Assembly (NCBI GenBank): GCA_037447655.1
Contig: JBBHKE010001907.1
Span: forward strand, 156,460-220,459
Source of the DNA: Zygnema cylindricum
Taxonomy: Eukaryota; Streptophyta; Zygnematophyceae; Zygnematales; Zygnemataceae
DNA: 64,000 bases
Reading direction: 5' to 3'
Shown here piece by piece: positions 1-12,700 of the stretch (position 1 is the first letter of the stretch; each line of letters opens with the position of its first letter). The notes beneath the pieces are model-generated. The model had not been told where the DNA came from. It searched no databases and was given only the letters and a program-made list of their open reading frames with translations. The position numbers were made by a program, and so were the translations under genes.

Positions 1-2080
1 CACGGCTGAGGTAAGGACTTTATTCTTAATTTAGTTAGCACTATTCATGGCTTCTGCCCAAATCCATTTTCCTATCGTCTTGTCGGCCAACATACTGCAT
101 ACGATATCTCTTAGAGTACGGTTCAACCTCTCAGCCACCCCATTTTGTTCTAGATTTTATGGTATATTTTTTCTGATGCTGAACTCCCCAATCCCTCAGG
201 TATTCTTGAAACTGGTTAAAGGTATATTCTCCCCCATTATCACTCCTTATTCTCTTAATTGGGGTTGCGTGCAACTTCTCACTCCATGCTTAATATTATT
301 TGAAGTAAGTTGGTGTTTCAGACTTTGTTTTTAGGAAGTAGACTCAAGAGTATCTACACCAGTCATTAGTGTTTGTCATCATAAACCTCTTACCTCCTAT
401 CGAAGGTACTTTTGTTGGTACCCAAGTTTTTGTGTGGACCAGATCTAGTACTTTCTCACCTCTATATGTGGCAGTTTTGGGAAAGGGAAGTATGTGAGCC
501 TTACCTTGGGCACAACCACTACAATCATCCACCATTACATTATCTCCAATCTGAATGCCTTCTACTACACCAAGCCTCTTCATTTCCCTTGGCCTATCAA
601 AATGCACATGTCCCAACCGCTTATGCCATATCATCAAGTTTGGAACACCAACATAGAAAGCACTATTCTTTTCATTACCCAGGTTAAGCCTAAAAATTCC
701 TGAATACCCTTATCTGGTGTGAAGTTGACTTCATCCCCATACTTACCTGTAAAGACTCCCTTTCTAGTGAAGGTATCAAAATTCCTTATCATCTAATACA
801 GAGGTAAAGATAAGATTTTTACCCAAAAATGTTTGTAGAGTACATGTGAGAAGGTGAGTATAGTAGTCTTACCCTCCACAAAGACTTTCAGATATACCGA
901 ACCCATTAGATTTGTAGCAACTACTCTCCCATACCCATACTCTATCTCTACAGTAGGGAATTTTCTTAGTTTGGTAAAGAGGTGTCCGTCACGACACATA
1001 TGCATGGATGCACTTGAGTCAATGATCCATCTTTCTTGTGGAGCCTCTCGAATGGCTCCTAGGGCACACTTCTGTTTCCGAGGGATCTCCTTCTCCTCCA
1101 GATTCTCATCTAGAAGCTCCCATCCTCCTCCTCAGAGGACTCGTCCTCCTCGGTCTCTCCTTTCACTTGTGTAACCACAAGTGCCTTCTTCTTCCCTCCG
1201 GAAGGACTCCCTCCACGGTTCTCTTGAAGCCTCAACTCCGCCAGGTTGGGACACTCCCATATGAAGTGTCCAGGCTTTTTACAAAAATGACAGAGACCCT
1301 TTGGGAGCCTCGGTCCTCCAGAGTGACCTCTTTCTCCTTTGAAACAGCTGTACGGCTTCCTCGAATCCTTCCTCCACCGGTCCGTTTTGGCAGCTAGAGC
1401 TTGAATGCTCTTTCCTCTTCTTCGAATCTCTATAGTGTTCGCTTGCACAAGTATCATCCGGAGCACTGTGTTCCACTTTCAAGAACTGTCATCCATTTCT
1501 TGCACTCGGTACACTATGTTCTCAAACTCATCAGGCAACTTTATGATGAGGGCGTTGACTTTCATCTTCATTGTACCGGTCCACCCGGCACTCTCCATCT
1601 CCATACAAACAAGAGAGATCATTACAGGTGTCTAACATTTTCCCCCCTTTGTAAGTATACTATCCTAACCTTTGCTCGGCCTACTAGAGCTCGTGGATGG
1701 TACCGCCTCTATACATCTCCACTTAAGTCTCCCACAACTCTTGGGCCTTAAGAATGTGAAGATGGGAGGTTGCCAAAGCTTGAGTAAGGTGCCTCTGAAT
1801 GAAATGTCTAGCAAGTTTGTGTATTCCCACGTTTGAATATCGTTTTCTGTAGCCTTCACGGCCGCCATTTCGAGTGCCGTGGCGATAGGAGTAAGAGGTG
1901 TCTCCTTCCCTTTCCCCTTTTCGGACACACTGCTGTCCCCGTCGTCTGCTTCTTCCGTTGGAGCAAATGCTACTGCAGAAAACCTCACTCCACCAAGTCG
2001 TGGTGGGGTTCCCTGAGATGGGCGTTTTACTTGTCCACTAACAATACCCCAGTATCGTTTTTCACACAAAGTTCCCATGA
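1..2080 (-). pseudogene. Degenerate Ty1/copia gag-pol (runs off left edge)
   Basis: Read right to left on the minus strand, this is a copia polyprotein broken by frameshifts and stops. It starts with a gag N-terminal region near 2078-1800. A gag core motif (KLPDEFENIVYRVQEM) lies at about 1555-1480. A CCHC zinc knuckle (CHFCKKPGHFIWEC) is at about 1290-1250. The protease active-site region reads WIIDSSASMHMC at about 1055-1005. A GAG-pre-integrase segment (WHKRLGH) is at about 630-600. The integrase core has SDNGGEY at about 243-222. The order gag-PR-INT identifies Ty1/copia rather than Ty3/gypsy. Reverse transcriptase and RNase H would lie beyond the left edge. The catalytic DSG of the protease reads DSS. 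Several frames are needed to read the whole protein, so this copy is dead. Confidence 0.9.
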
Positions 2081-2114
2081 AATGAACGCAAATCCGTTAA
2101 AATGGGCACCCTAA

Positions 2115-2960
2115 AGTGGTGGGCCCCTAGCCTGCAATTCTTTGTCCCCTATTGGGCTACAGAATTCAATAAGCCTTTAGGTAGTTTTTGACAAGCCCCT
2201 TTTCAACTAGAATCACTGTTACCCAAGCAGGCTAATAGACACTCTGAGTGCACCCCTGTGCAGTCTAGACTCCCTTGAGTCCACAACAACAAGAATTTTT
2301 GAAAACGCCCAACCAGGCGATGAGTTATGTAGGGGAAAAGATGCCAATTTATATACAAGCTTGTTAGGAGAGAGGCGCCTACCTCCTCAATCCTCTAAGT
2401 CATAAACCCCTCTCGCAACCCCTATCTACTGATGTAGGAACCAATCAGAAGACTGTTCAGTACAAAAATGTACTATGGTCGATGTTCTTTCTGTACGGCC
2501 TATGTACGACAAGGCCATGGAGTGGATGTCTGTATCCTTCGGACATGTCCTCATCCTCCCAGGGATTCTTGCTTCCCAATCCTATCTTGCCACGTGGTGC
2601 CCCGTCATGTCACCTCAAAAACCGCCAAGGCGGTCATTCTGAGATCTCGGCGATGATGTGTGCTATCTGATCCAAACCGACTTTTAATGCCAGCTGTTTA
2701 AAACAACTGTTCAATACATTTGTTTTGTGCGTACTATATTCCAACTAGTCTTTATGTTTTTTATCTGTAGTTCCTTAATCGGATTAATATTCTTGAGCAA
2801 GGTTTAAATAGATATCACATCCTATATATCTTAGCACAGTTCCTAGACTATAGGACAACGCTAACGGCTACTTTCACGGACGCAGGTACCACGATCAAAT
2901 CCCGGGTCCGTGAAACCTTTTTGGTAAATCTACTACCTTCCCTTTCTTGTCTCTTTCAAA
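2115..2960 (-). mobile_element. LTR/leader-like region of the first copia element
   Basis: This non-coding stretch lies just upstream of the first copia gag on the minus strand. It aligns along its length with 3640-4440, which lies upstream of the second gag. Shared landmarks include the GGGCACCCTA region next to gag, the AGAGAGG(C/A)GCCT segment, a CCAATCA motif and an AAACCGAC(A/T)TTTAAT segment. A minus-strand TATA-like sequence (TGTATATAAAT) sits near 2352-2362, as expected for an LTR promoter. I could not fix the LTR ends or a primer-binding site. Confidence 0.5.
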
Positions 2961-3239
2961 TAACCTAGGCACCAATGGCTCCACCTTCCTCACTCTCCTT
3001 CAGTGACTACAAAAGGTATGAAGGCTAGAGAGAGGAGGTGGAGGCAGGTTGCCTATGCTTTCCATTTTCTATTAAGACCAAGAAAATACCTTATAAATCT
3101 AGTGATTTCAAGAGTTTCTGGATAGTTCCACTCTTATACAGGCTCACTAGAGACTTCCAAACTTCTGCAATTTAGGGTTTTTTTAGGGTTTTTTAGTTAG
3201 ATTCAAAAAGAAAAGAGCAATTGCTTTTGTGAGATTCCT

Positions 3240-3640
3240 CAAAATGACATGTTTGGCCACCTCATTATTGTAGTGCCAAACCTCCTAGTCATTCTCCTCT
3301 ATTTTATGTGCAGCTGGTGTTCTTACTGCTCCAGTTGTTGCCGTCAGTGTGGCTTTCTCCTTCCCTTTCTCTCCGTTCCTAATAATGGTTTCTTCATCAT
3401 TCTCAACTTCCTCTGAGGCTCTAGGCACTCCTCTGCCTAGTCTTGATGCTCCTAGAAATCGAGCTCCTTCGAAACCTGGTGGGGCTTTAATGCTCGGTGC
3501 AGGATACCTCACATACCCGATACTATCACCGAAAGGTGTTTTTCAATTAAGGTACCTCTCATCATAGCTTCCCAATAAATAAAACCTTTTCCCTCGAAAA
3601 TCGGCACCCTAGAGTGTGGGCCCATAACCTGTAATTCTGT
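3240..3640 (-). pseudogene. Second copia gag 5' fragment
   Basis: The minus strand encodes a gag N-terminus: MGPHSRVPIFEGKGF then IYWEAMMRGTLIEKHL at about 3627-3540, the typical copia pattern FDGxNYxxWKxxMxxxL. A P/E/K-rich linker follows, then an END...EVWHYNNEVAKHVIL-type segment at about 3290-3240. It is homologous to the gag start of the element at 1-2080. It contains stops and a frame break. No protease, integrase or RT follows before the neighbouring element begins, so it is a truncated 5' end. Confidence 0.75.
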
Positions 3641-4440
3641 GACATCTATTGACCCACAGAATGTCCAGCTTATATGAAGCCTGTAGGATAATATTTGCCC
3701 GTTTGACTTTCCTATTGAATAAGTGCCACCATGGCACGCAAATTTTCTGACCACCTTCACCCTTGTGAAGGCGTGACTCCTTGGAGTCGAACGCAAAAAG
3801 AATAATTGAATTTGCTCCCCTGAGCATTTAGTTATGGCTAGCCAAAGATGGCCTATAAATACAAATGGTCTCTTAGAGAGAGGAGCCTCAAAAATTGCCT
3901 AAGTCCTAAATCCCTCTCTGAACCTCCTACTTGTACTGTACCTAACCAATCACAAGACTTGTAAGGTACAATTACAAGATAGTACAGGTGCCGCTGTACT
4001 TTTTGTACGGCCATGGTACGGACTTGTAAGGTACAATTACAAGATAGTACAGGTGCCGCTGTACTTTTTGTACGGCCATGGAACGGCATGGCCGTCTCGC
4101 TGACGCCTGTCAGTTCCTGAGCCATTGTCGCTCTCCCCGTAATGTCCGCTGTCTACTCATGCCTTGCCACGTGTCATCCGCCGACATTTAGCTCACAAAC
4201 CGCCAAATGTCCACTCCGGTGCGTCGGCTCCACTATGAGCCGTACGATCGGAAACCGACATTTAATCGCGTCCGTTCAAATTGAATGTCGTTTCGTTTCG
4301 TAATCCGTTTAATGAAGTATGATAGTTGTTTCAATGTTTAAATAATAATCACGCCGTACGGCAGTTATCCCATAGGTTCAAGATCAAATCTTGTTCTCGG
4401 CTCCTAAAGTTTGCAAATAGTTATGCCTCTTGCTCCCTTA
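3640..4440 (-). mobile_element. LTR/leader-like region of the second copia fragment
   Basis: This is the homologue of 2115-2960, in the same position relative to gag. It includes a 65-bp internal tandem duplication. The LTR boundaries are not resolved. Confidence 0.5.
3956..4085. repeat. 65-bp perfect-spacing tandem duplication
   Basis: Two adjacent 65-bp units (3956-4020 and 4021-4085) begin GACTTGTAAGGTACAATTAC and end near GGCCATGG(T/A)ACG. I see one mismatch between them. The duplication lies in the leader region of the second copia fragment and is absent from the homologous region at 2115-2960, so it arose after the two copies separated. Confidence 0.9.
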
Positions 4441-5804
4441 GTCTGTCTTCCTGACTGCTTAAGGCAGCCATGGCTATCGTTGAGTCCTCAGTGACTGCGA
4501 CAAGTGTGAGGACTTAAGAACCTTCATAGACAGACTGACAAAAGACAGAAAATAGAAAATACATTTTTCAACAGTAAATAGTTATATGGTTTTTTTCTTA
4601 ATTCCAATACCTTTGGTGGTTTAAAATCATCAACACCGGACTGGTAAGTATAATTATCAACATTAAAACAGTCCTCATATTAATTGTTTCTTGAAAAAAG
4701 AAGAATTTACATTGTTCTAGAAACCAGCAATTCTTTGAATTTTTCAACCCGTTCAAAATGAAATCTCCAGCAAAGATCTTCGGATGTAAGAAATGATAAA
4801 AATCATTAAACCAAGAGGCAAGCAAACAATTAAGTAGCAGCAAAGAAGACATTGTAAAAAAGTAATTCGGAAACTGGCTTATAAACACAACAATTCCATA
4901 AAACCGGATGAACTTCTCAACACGAAAAATTAAAATCCACAAGTAAAGAAAGCATACAATTCCTAAGAAAACATGAGAAACAGAATTTGTTAATGTGGAA
5001 TTTCAGGTAGACCCTCAAAATAGAATGGAACCAAAATTCCTATCCTCATCAAAATTCAAATACCAAAACCCATTCCAGATTCCAATTGAAAATATGAAGT
5101 CAAACTTAAGAGCCTCAAAAAGAAAAAAAAGAAAAAGTTTTCAGATGTCGTTTCTCGTAAAGTCGAAAGCCGAATTCCACAACTCATATAGTATTCCAAT
5201 TGATGCCGCGAATTCCAAAAATTTAGAAGCCTCGACAAGAAAAAAAACTTTTCATATGACGTCTCTCGTAAGCTTCCAGAAATTGACCGATTATAATAAC
5301 AGACCTAAACTCCCTTCCCCCAGCAAACTAAAACAAATGGAAGGAAAGAAAAAAAAAATTGTACAGCTTCAAAAATTACAATGCCCTTCACAAATATTAA
5401 ACGACCACCAAAAAGAAAAAACAGCATTTGCATAAAGAATTTTTGGCTTGGAGTTCCTGATTTCCTTCCTTCCCGTTCTTTTCTGTACACGGATTAAACC
5501 TAAAATGAAACAAAAAATAACTGTCGATCTCTAAGATCCAACGAACTGCCTCAGCTTCCTATCTCCTACTCCTACCATCCCTCTTATTTCATATTTCCCG
5601 CTTCCAGGCTTCCGCTTCCTTCGATTTCCTTTCGAAACCTACCCTTCTTTCAATTCCAGTTTGTTTCCTAGTTCCTGTTTCCTACTCTCGGTCTCCTACT
5701 TCCTGTTTCCTTCCTGTTTCCAGTTTCTTAGTTTTTATTTCTTGTTCCCTACTTCCTGTGAATGAATAGAATACACAATACACAGAACACTACTCCTCGC
5801 ATCC
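4441..5804. other. Intergenic, no gene recognised
   Basis: No recognisable coding sequence. The longest open stretch on the plus strand (4995-5435) is Lys/Ser/Asn-rich and resembles no family I know. 5530-5760 is pyrimidine-rich with repeated CTTCCTGTTTCC-like words and probably holds the 3' UTR of the minus-strand gene that ends at 5805. Confidence 0.6.
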
Positions 5805-7099
5805 TCATTTTAGACCCCGCATCATCTTCTCCACATTATTTGAGAAGGTGGCCACAGCTTTACTAACAACTCTGTCGAGCATCTTCTCGATATCATGATT
5901 GGCCGATTCAAGAAGAGCTTCCTGGCATTTCAACTGGTGAATCATATTTTTCTCAAAGGACTTGTCAAATATAGCTCCAAAATTGTCCAGCATCTCCAAA
6001 TCCTTCTCGGTGACAGGCCCAGTTCCCACTCTCTTCCTCTTCTTCCCTGAGCTCGCATCCCCAAACTCCTCCTTCTCTTTACTGTCGTTTCCGTTGGAAA
6101 CTCCATTTGCTTCTAAGTTTGACGTTTTTCTGTCCTTTTCCTTTTCTGGAATATCCGGAGAAGAAACAGTCTCGGCCCTCCCTACCCATTTATCCATCTG
6201 CTCGTACAAGTTTTCCGGAAACACCCTCGGCAAATCATGCTCTCCCCTTTTTCTGCTGCTTAACCGGAAATAATTCTCCACTCCAACTCTACTATTCCAC
6301 TCTTTTACTTTTCTGTAGAGCTTCAAAATGTGATGCCACCTCCCATCGCATTCCATTGGATCTCGGTCCATACCTGCCTGTTTTAGCATACCCGAAATTG
6401 TTTTAAATTTTTCAGCTCTGGTAGCAAACTTAACTTCTGAACCCGGTTTTTGACATTCTTCAAATTCCAACCTTTTGGCTTCATTTAGGGTTTCAGTTTC
6501 AAGTTCAGTCCAATTTGGTTTCTTGCATTTTTTGTCGGTATCATCCGGTCCTCCTCCTCCTCCTCCTCCAACTCCTACTCCTCCTCCTCCTCCTCCTCCT
6601 CCTCCTCCTCCTCCTACTCCACCTCCTCCTCCCACTATTATTCCTCCTCCTCCTCCTCCTCCTCCTCCTCCTCCTCCTCCTCCTCCTCCTCCTCCTACTC
6701 CTACTCCTCCTCCTCCTCCTCCTACTCCTACTCCTCCTCCCTCCTCCCCCTACTCTTCCTCCTCCTCCTCCTCCTCCTCCTCCTCCTCCTCCTCCTCCTC
6801 CTACCTCCTCCTCCTAATCCTATTCCTCCCCCTCCTAGCCCTAATCCTCCTCCTCCTAATCCTAATCCTCCTCCTCCTAGTCCTGCCGCTGCTAATGCTG
6901 CTGCGAATATATTCGCACGATTGACGTCTATCGGTTGGCTGGTATTCGTTCTATTGAAAATTTCGGGAAAACTCCTTAATAACTCAAAATCTGATATGGT
7001 TGTCGCAGGCTGACGTATGACTGGAGCCGATGGAAAGTTCATAGAAGGTAACTGCAAAAGTGCAGAAAGATTGATAGGAAACAAACCATTTCTATCCAT
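5805..7099 (-). CDS. Trihelix / Myb-SANT-like DNA-binding protein, frame broken in poly-Gly tract
   Basis: The gene starts at the ATG at 7099 (MDRNGLFPINLSALL) and ends at a stop at 5805. The N-terminal ~75 residues are in one frame and lead into a GL/GGGG-rich stretch. The C-terminal part, from about 6640, continues in another frame as Gly-rich sequence and then PNWTELETETLNEAKRLEFE. The motif CDGRWHHILKLYRKVKEWN and the segment FRLSSRKR...LPRVFP follow; the conserved Trp residues and the RWHHILKLY block are typical of plant trihelix/SANT-like nuclear regulators. A basic KKRKR (nuclear localisation candidate) lies before a C-terminal helical segment ending EKMMRGLK. The two frames meet inside purine repeats at about 6728-6760. 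In the downstream frame an in-frame TAG precedes the junction, so as written the gene needs a 1-2 nt shift. Causes could be an assembly error in the repeat, a polymorphism, or true inactivation. The exact subfamily is unknown. Confidence 0.7.
6549..6870. repeat. Imperfect (CCT)n / (GGA)n microsatellite in coding sequence
   Basis: About 320 bp of CCT repeats on the plus strand with CTA/TAC interruptions. On the coding (minus) strand this is GGA, giving poly-Gly in the correct frame and poly-Arg or poly-Glu in the others. The irregular words near 6735-6760 (a run of five C and a CTCTTCC interruption) are where the two halves of the trihelix gene lose a common frame. Confidence 0.9.
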
Positions 7100-7135
7100 T
7101 GACCTTAAGCTTTAAGGACAGAGGAAGAAGAGGGA

Positions 7136-7146
7136 GAAGAGAGAGA

Positions 7147-7179
<33 letters not shown>

Positions 7180-7182
7180 TAA
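7136..7182. repeat. (GA)n microsatellite in probable 5' UTR
   Basis: Alternating GA with one GACA interruption, 37-80 bp upstream of the trihelix ATG. On the coding strand it reads as a CT-rich leader, which is common in plant 5' UTRs and core promoters. Confidence 0.8.
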
Positions 7183-9796
7183 AAGGGAGTGAGACGCTTC
7201 GAAACGGTTGGAACTAAACAAAAATAAAAACGAAAAAAATAAACAAAAACGAAAGGAATGATTTGTTAAAGTGGAAGGTAAGGAAAGGAAAGAAATGGTG
7301 TAAAGTATGGAAAGAAACGAGATGATAACCCTAAGTTGAATGCCAAATTGCAGAGTTAAACAAAGCTTAGAATCCATCTCTGCTGATTGAAAGACCGATC
7401 TCTAAGAAGAACCTGAATCCTACGGTTCAGATTAGTTTCCACTTGACATAGTGTATCGTTTCACCAAATTTCGTACAATATAATGGGCTGATTTGGAGCT
7501 GTGCATGAGAAGGGCCTCAAGCTCTGGAAAATTATTATAGAGCTGTCCGGATTTGAGGTTTCTGGTGACCGTTAAAAGTAAAAACGGTTTTCATGTTCGT
7601 CATGCTGATGCCACGTGTTGATAGAAGATGGACGTTGACGGGATGCCAAAATTCTACTGTAGGGTCGAAAAGTGACAGCGTTCCAGTTAATAAAGTTTTT
7701 GGTCCAGCTTTCAGAGATTTGTGTCGTTATCGTATCAGCCAGGACACCGCCCATCGCTATTAGAGTTAAAAAATAATGTGTCAAAAGATCCACGAACACA
7801 AGGCTATCAACTCTAATCCTGTTTTCTTCACTTTTGTTCTCTATTTTTTGTTTGTTTGGTCTCATAACACAATCGACCTCATTTTGCCGTCTATTTCTAC
7901 TCTTGTACGGAGATCACCTGCCATTATTCCTTTTATTATATATTTATATAAAAAAAATGGCAGGATAAATTAAAAAGCACGATGGTATATTTATAAATAG
8001 CAGTAAACGGCGGCGCATCCGGTTCACCAAAGACCTATTAAAATTCAGGCATCAAATTATAATCTTATGTCGCTAACAAATTGACACGTGGCGTTAACAT
8101 GCGAATCCGTTGCAATTCATCGAGTCCGTTCATTTCTATTCTTCATTATCGTTTATCGCAGCGCTTTTCTTGCCACTCGCGTCAGATGTCACGCTCCAAG
8201 TGGAGAACTCCTCTCCTCCTTTCCCCTTCAAGATGATGCCTAGGGCCTTTCCCATCTTCAGCCGCAGATATTATTACCACTGCCAATAGGAAGAACCTGT
8301 TTACCGACGTTTTATGTAACTTAGATGTCCAATTACGTTTATTATTTATAAGAGGTTTTTTTATTTCCCGCATCGGCTAATTATCAGACGAACAACAAAG
8401 TGACGCACTTAATGTTTGGACTTGAGCTCCCTGCAAATAATTGAAATATTCATTTTTCTTTTTCACCTGGTAAATAAAATACCATAACATTCGCCCCAAT
8501 CCAGTAGCTACTCATAACAATGGTCCCAACACTGTAAATACTCATGCTATTGAACTCCTAGTAACATTCTCAACGAGCAATAAATAAATATTGCATCTTA
8601 AATGTCAAACTTGGTTTGGTTCAATTCTTAATGTGCGGTGACTCTCCTGCCACCTACTTGGAGAGCTGTTGCCTTATTGCCTGCATGCTTGTCTCTCGTT
8701 TCTTAGCTGGGAATACTCCTGTTCTTGCTCCTGCCATCCCTCGTGTTTCAGACGGTGTATTTTCTTTTCAGTGGTCCATTTTGGAGGGCGGTCAAATCTA
8801 TTCCTCCCGTTCCTCTGGCGGGTTTGGCGGTTTTCTGCACCCTCCTTACAAAGCCTTTCACTTGCGTACACGCATTGAGAAGGTTGCCGCCAACACTCGC
8901 TCTTAACTTGTTGAGCTGCTTCTCACTGACTCTAATGCGCCCGATTTCTCTGATGCGAGAGCGCTTGGTATTGGCTACACCTGTTATTTTCAGTATTTAT
9001 TTTACACCTCCCTAGTTCACTACCGCCCTCAGTTTTGGTTTGGCTTCCCCCGTCGACCCTTCCTAGGCTCTCTTGTTCCCTCGTGCACCCAAGTTCTCGG
9101 GCCCAATGGAGTCTTTTTACTCCATTGTTCCCATACGAGGGAGTTAATCAAGATACACGTTAATGTTGCAACTCTATTGTGACTAGTGATTTTGAGGGGG
9201 ATTATCAGTCCATCGTGAGGTTTCATATATATATATATTCCTTGCAGTGTGTTTGTAGCAAAGAATCTCAGTCTGTGCAAGGTACTGTGTTTGGAAAGTG
9301 CGAAAGTTTCTTACAGTCGCATGAAAACTGATTGAAGCATGAGCAGTCCCAATCCGAGCATTGTTTGGAACTTTGGAATAGAAAGAAAGAAAGATGTTTC
9401 GCCGAATGTAACAGTTCATCGCTTTGGTTACTACCGTATCATATACATACAATTGAATTTTTTGAAAGAACAAGACGTGTGATGAGAAAGATAGAAAAGC
9501 ACAGTATATGTGTCACAAGCATAAAAAAGTATTAAAAGTAGCTCAAAGAAACAATTTATTTATCAAGAGAACTCAATGCTTGAAGAACTTCATCCACATA
9601 GAGTATCCACAGATCTTGAGATTTATTAACATACTGGATTTCTTGACAAATTTTACTACTTCATTTCCCCTTTGGAATCAGTGCTTCCAAAGAAGCCCAA
9701 CTAACTTCATCTCCCTCCTTGCCTATATTATGTCCCCTAAACCCTAACACCCAACAATATATGCATTCGTATCTGTCCACACTAAAAATGTCTCAT
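7183..9796. other. Intergenic between two convergent/tandem minus-strand genes
   Basis: This holds the promoter side of the trihelix gene and the 3' flank of HISN4. I recognise no gene. Open stretches at 8616-9015 on the plus strand match no family I know. A TIR of the ACACCG-type MITE family begins at 7744. 9179-9300 contains an AT dinucleotide tract and an LTR-like word order but no confirmable element. Confidence 0.5.
7744..7830. mobile_element. MITE end, ACACCG family (partial)
   Basis: The left terminal repeat ACACCGCCCATCGCTATTAG is the cleanest copy of this family's end in the window. No matching right end is obvious nearby, so only a partial copy is called. Confidence 0.55.
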
Positions 9797-12700
9797 TTAC
9801 ACTACTCGAGCCTCCACACCGGCCTCCACGAGGTGTTCTTTCACCGATGCAATGCTTACCTGCACAACCGCATACAAATGTGAATCAGCAAAGAGTCGCA
9901 AAGCAAAACTCCACCGTAAATTGCTATTAGCATCCATAACACTAATTTGATGCCCAGTTTTTTGTGGCTCCTGAATACAAAATGTTGATGATACTATATT
10001 TTTCCGTTCATAAGACTAGTATGGTAAGTGGTGGGAAATAGTCTATTTCGACCTTGACTTAGATTAGAATTAACCTTAATGCTAAAACCGATCCACGATG
10101 TATTTACCAGCTTTACAGTGTTTCGCGATATTATTCCATGAAAAACATAAAAAAACGAACATTTTCCAACACAATTTCCACACAGTCAAGCGTCAATTAC
10201 CACAAGCTTCCCATTCCATAAACCTATATAAGACCTTCGGCATAGACTGAAAAATGGAATTTCTGGTAAAGCCTCTCTTTGATACTGAAGTCCCACAGCC
10301 TGATAATCAGAAGTCCCCCATAACCCCACTGACTTGGTTTACAAGCAGAAAGCCTTTACATCTTCTCCAAATAACCCTCAATTTACGTCGTATACAGACT
10401 TAGTTTTACAACCACAAGGCCTTCCTCAAAATACTTCCTCAAAACAACCCTCAATTATACCATTACAGGCATCAAATATTTTATACCTCCTCTCGATGGA
10501 AAATCCCAGCTGCCAGAGCTGCCGCCGCCTTAGTTTTTTCAAACACTTCAGAAAAGTGATCGGGACATCCGGCCCCACTGCTCGCAATCACAGGAATAGA
10601 AACGGCTTCCGATATCATATTCACCAAATCGCAGTCAAAACCGTCTCCTTGACCTGCAAAAACAGAAACATGAGTATTTGTGAAAAACGTGCAAAAACAC
10701 AAACATGAATATTTGTGAAAAACGTGAAACGAGGACAGAATTCTTCATATTTTACATCATCGCTGTGGGAGTCCTTTGGACAATATAACTGTTTCAAGAA
10801 CAGAACTAGACAGAGGAGAAGAAAACGGATCGTGAAGGTTGTCACATGTGTATACCATCTCGATCAATACAGTTGAGCAAAATTTCTCCTGCCCCGAGTT
10901 CCTCCACCACACGAGCTAACTCATATGCTCCAATGGGTCGGCCCTCTCGTCCACCCTTTACCTGCGAACCACATAGAATAAAGTCGATGAAAAATATTAA
11001 CCAGCTCAGTTATAAAATATCTTAACCTAACTTTGACTAAAGAGAATTCCTCTCTGAACCGAGTTTCGTACGAGCACTCAGTTCTAAGAATCCACACCTA
11101 AAATGTGTGAGAACCGAGGACATTTTTTACACTTAGTTCAAATTCACACAGTAAATTCTAGATTTCCAGATTTCATAATTGATTTAGCTCGGATCTTATT
11201 TAAATCTCCTCATATTGGGCACTTAAGTATGTCTAATTCCACCATCCAAGCCCTTAGTACAAGTTACAAAAAATTTAGAAACTTACTGTGCATTGGTACC
11301 AGGCATACTCCTCTCCTCCAGGCCCTGTTTGAAAAACGCTCACAGAGTTAGGAATAAGAACATATCTGATACAAAACTTGCAAATTTGAGAACATATGTG
11401 ACACAAAACTTGTGAACGAGAATATATGAATAAAAATTGTGATGAGAACATCATGCAGGACAATCTTGCGAATGAAAACATGTGTGACAATTTTTTTGAC
11501 AAATGTGAGAATAAACTATGCCTAATGGCACACACGGATTATGAACCAAACAATAGAAATGTGGTAAACTGAATAAAGTAAAGAGTAGTCAATTTAGGAC
11601 TACCTACTGTAACATCTTTAAAGTAGACTACCTATTATACTTTTCAAGAGGACGACCTCACTAAAAAACCAAAGATAAAAGAAAAATCATATGTTCTTTA
11701 AAAAGAACACCATGCCATGGACGAAACCCAATAAAGGGAGGAAGACAAAACTATGATAGCCTTCATTCTTTGAACTGTGTCTTCACTCAGTTTTGACTCC
11801 CACCCAAAAACCCAAAAAGAAAAAAAGTTCAACAACACCTCTAAGATTTTAAAGAAACAACACATTCGCAACATAATTCCATAACAAGAGATAAATCAAA
11901 AGCATTCTTTTTGACCTAAATTCTTCAGAACCACCTTGAGATACAGGAGAAGCAAAATTTTCACCTGGTTGACTGAGTTTGACGGTTCTATGTGGCACTT
12001 CGTTAGGATCCTTAACGTAAACTTTCTTTGGGTCAATGCTAACCACAACAGCCTGACAAAGATAAGAGAAAGAAACTCCTCATAAAAGTTACAAAATCCC
12101 AAAACCCAAAAAACCCCCAAAACCCAAAAAACCCAAAAAATCGAAACCCACCAGAAAAAAAAAACCCAAATAAAAGAAAAAAAAAACCCATCGGAGGAGA
12201 CTATTATCTAATGAATTTGAATTCAAGCCGTATCTCCAGCATTTTACCTTTAAAAACAAGGCAACCACAATATAGAGTTTACAAACATCACTTTCTTCGT
12301 CTCATCTGAACAAACTTAGTTATAATAAGTTTCACATGACCAGGTTGATTTCCAAATAAGAAAGTCACAGAAAGTTGATAAAAAATTGTTCGTTACACCG
12401 TTCAAACACCGATCACTTTTCTTAAGATATGAAAAAACAACCTTTACTGCAAAACTTGTGACGGAAAAACCATCTGGCCTTAAGATAAAGGCCGAGTGTT
12501 TCAATCAAAAGGTTTTTACAACTTTTCTACAAAATAATTGGAAAATAGGAAAAAGACAAACGAGACTGCACCTGATTTCCATACACGTACGAAATCTGTT
12601 CAATTCCACCTCCAATCCATTCTTCCATTTCCTTGGTTATCTGATTCCACTCACTTACTCCTTCCATCCAATCCTTTCCATCTTTTTCCATCCATCCATA

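Noticed and set aside
4995-5435. 146-residue Lys/Ser-rich plus-strand open frame
   Set aside because: Low-complexity A-rich composition, no splice context and no family resemblance; likely chance.
6475-6924. Long plus-strand poly-Pro/poly-Leu open frames
   Set aside because: They are translations of the (CCT)n repeat on the non-coding strand of the trihelix gene.
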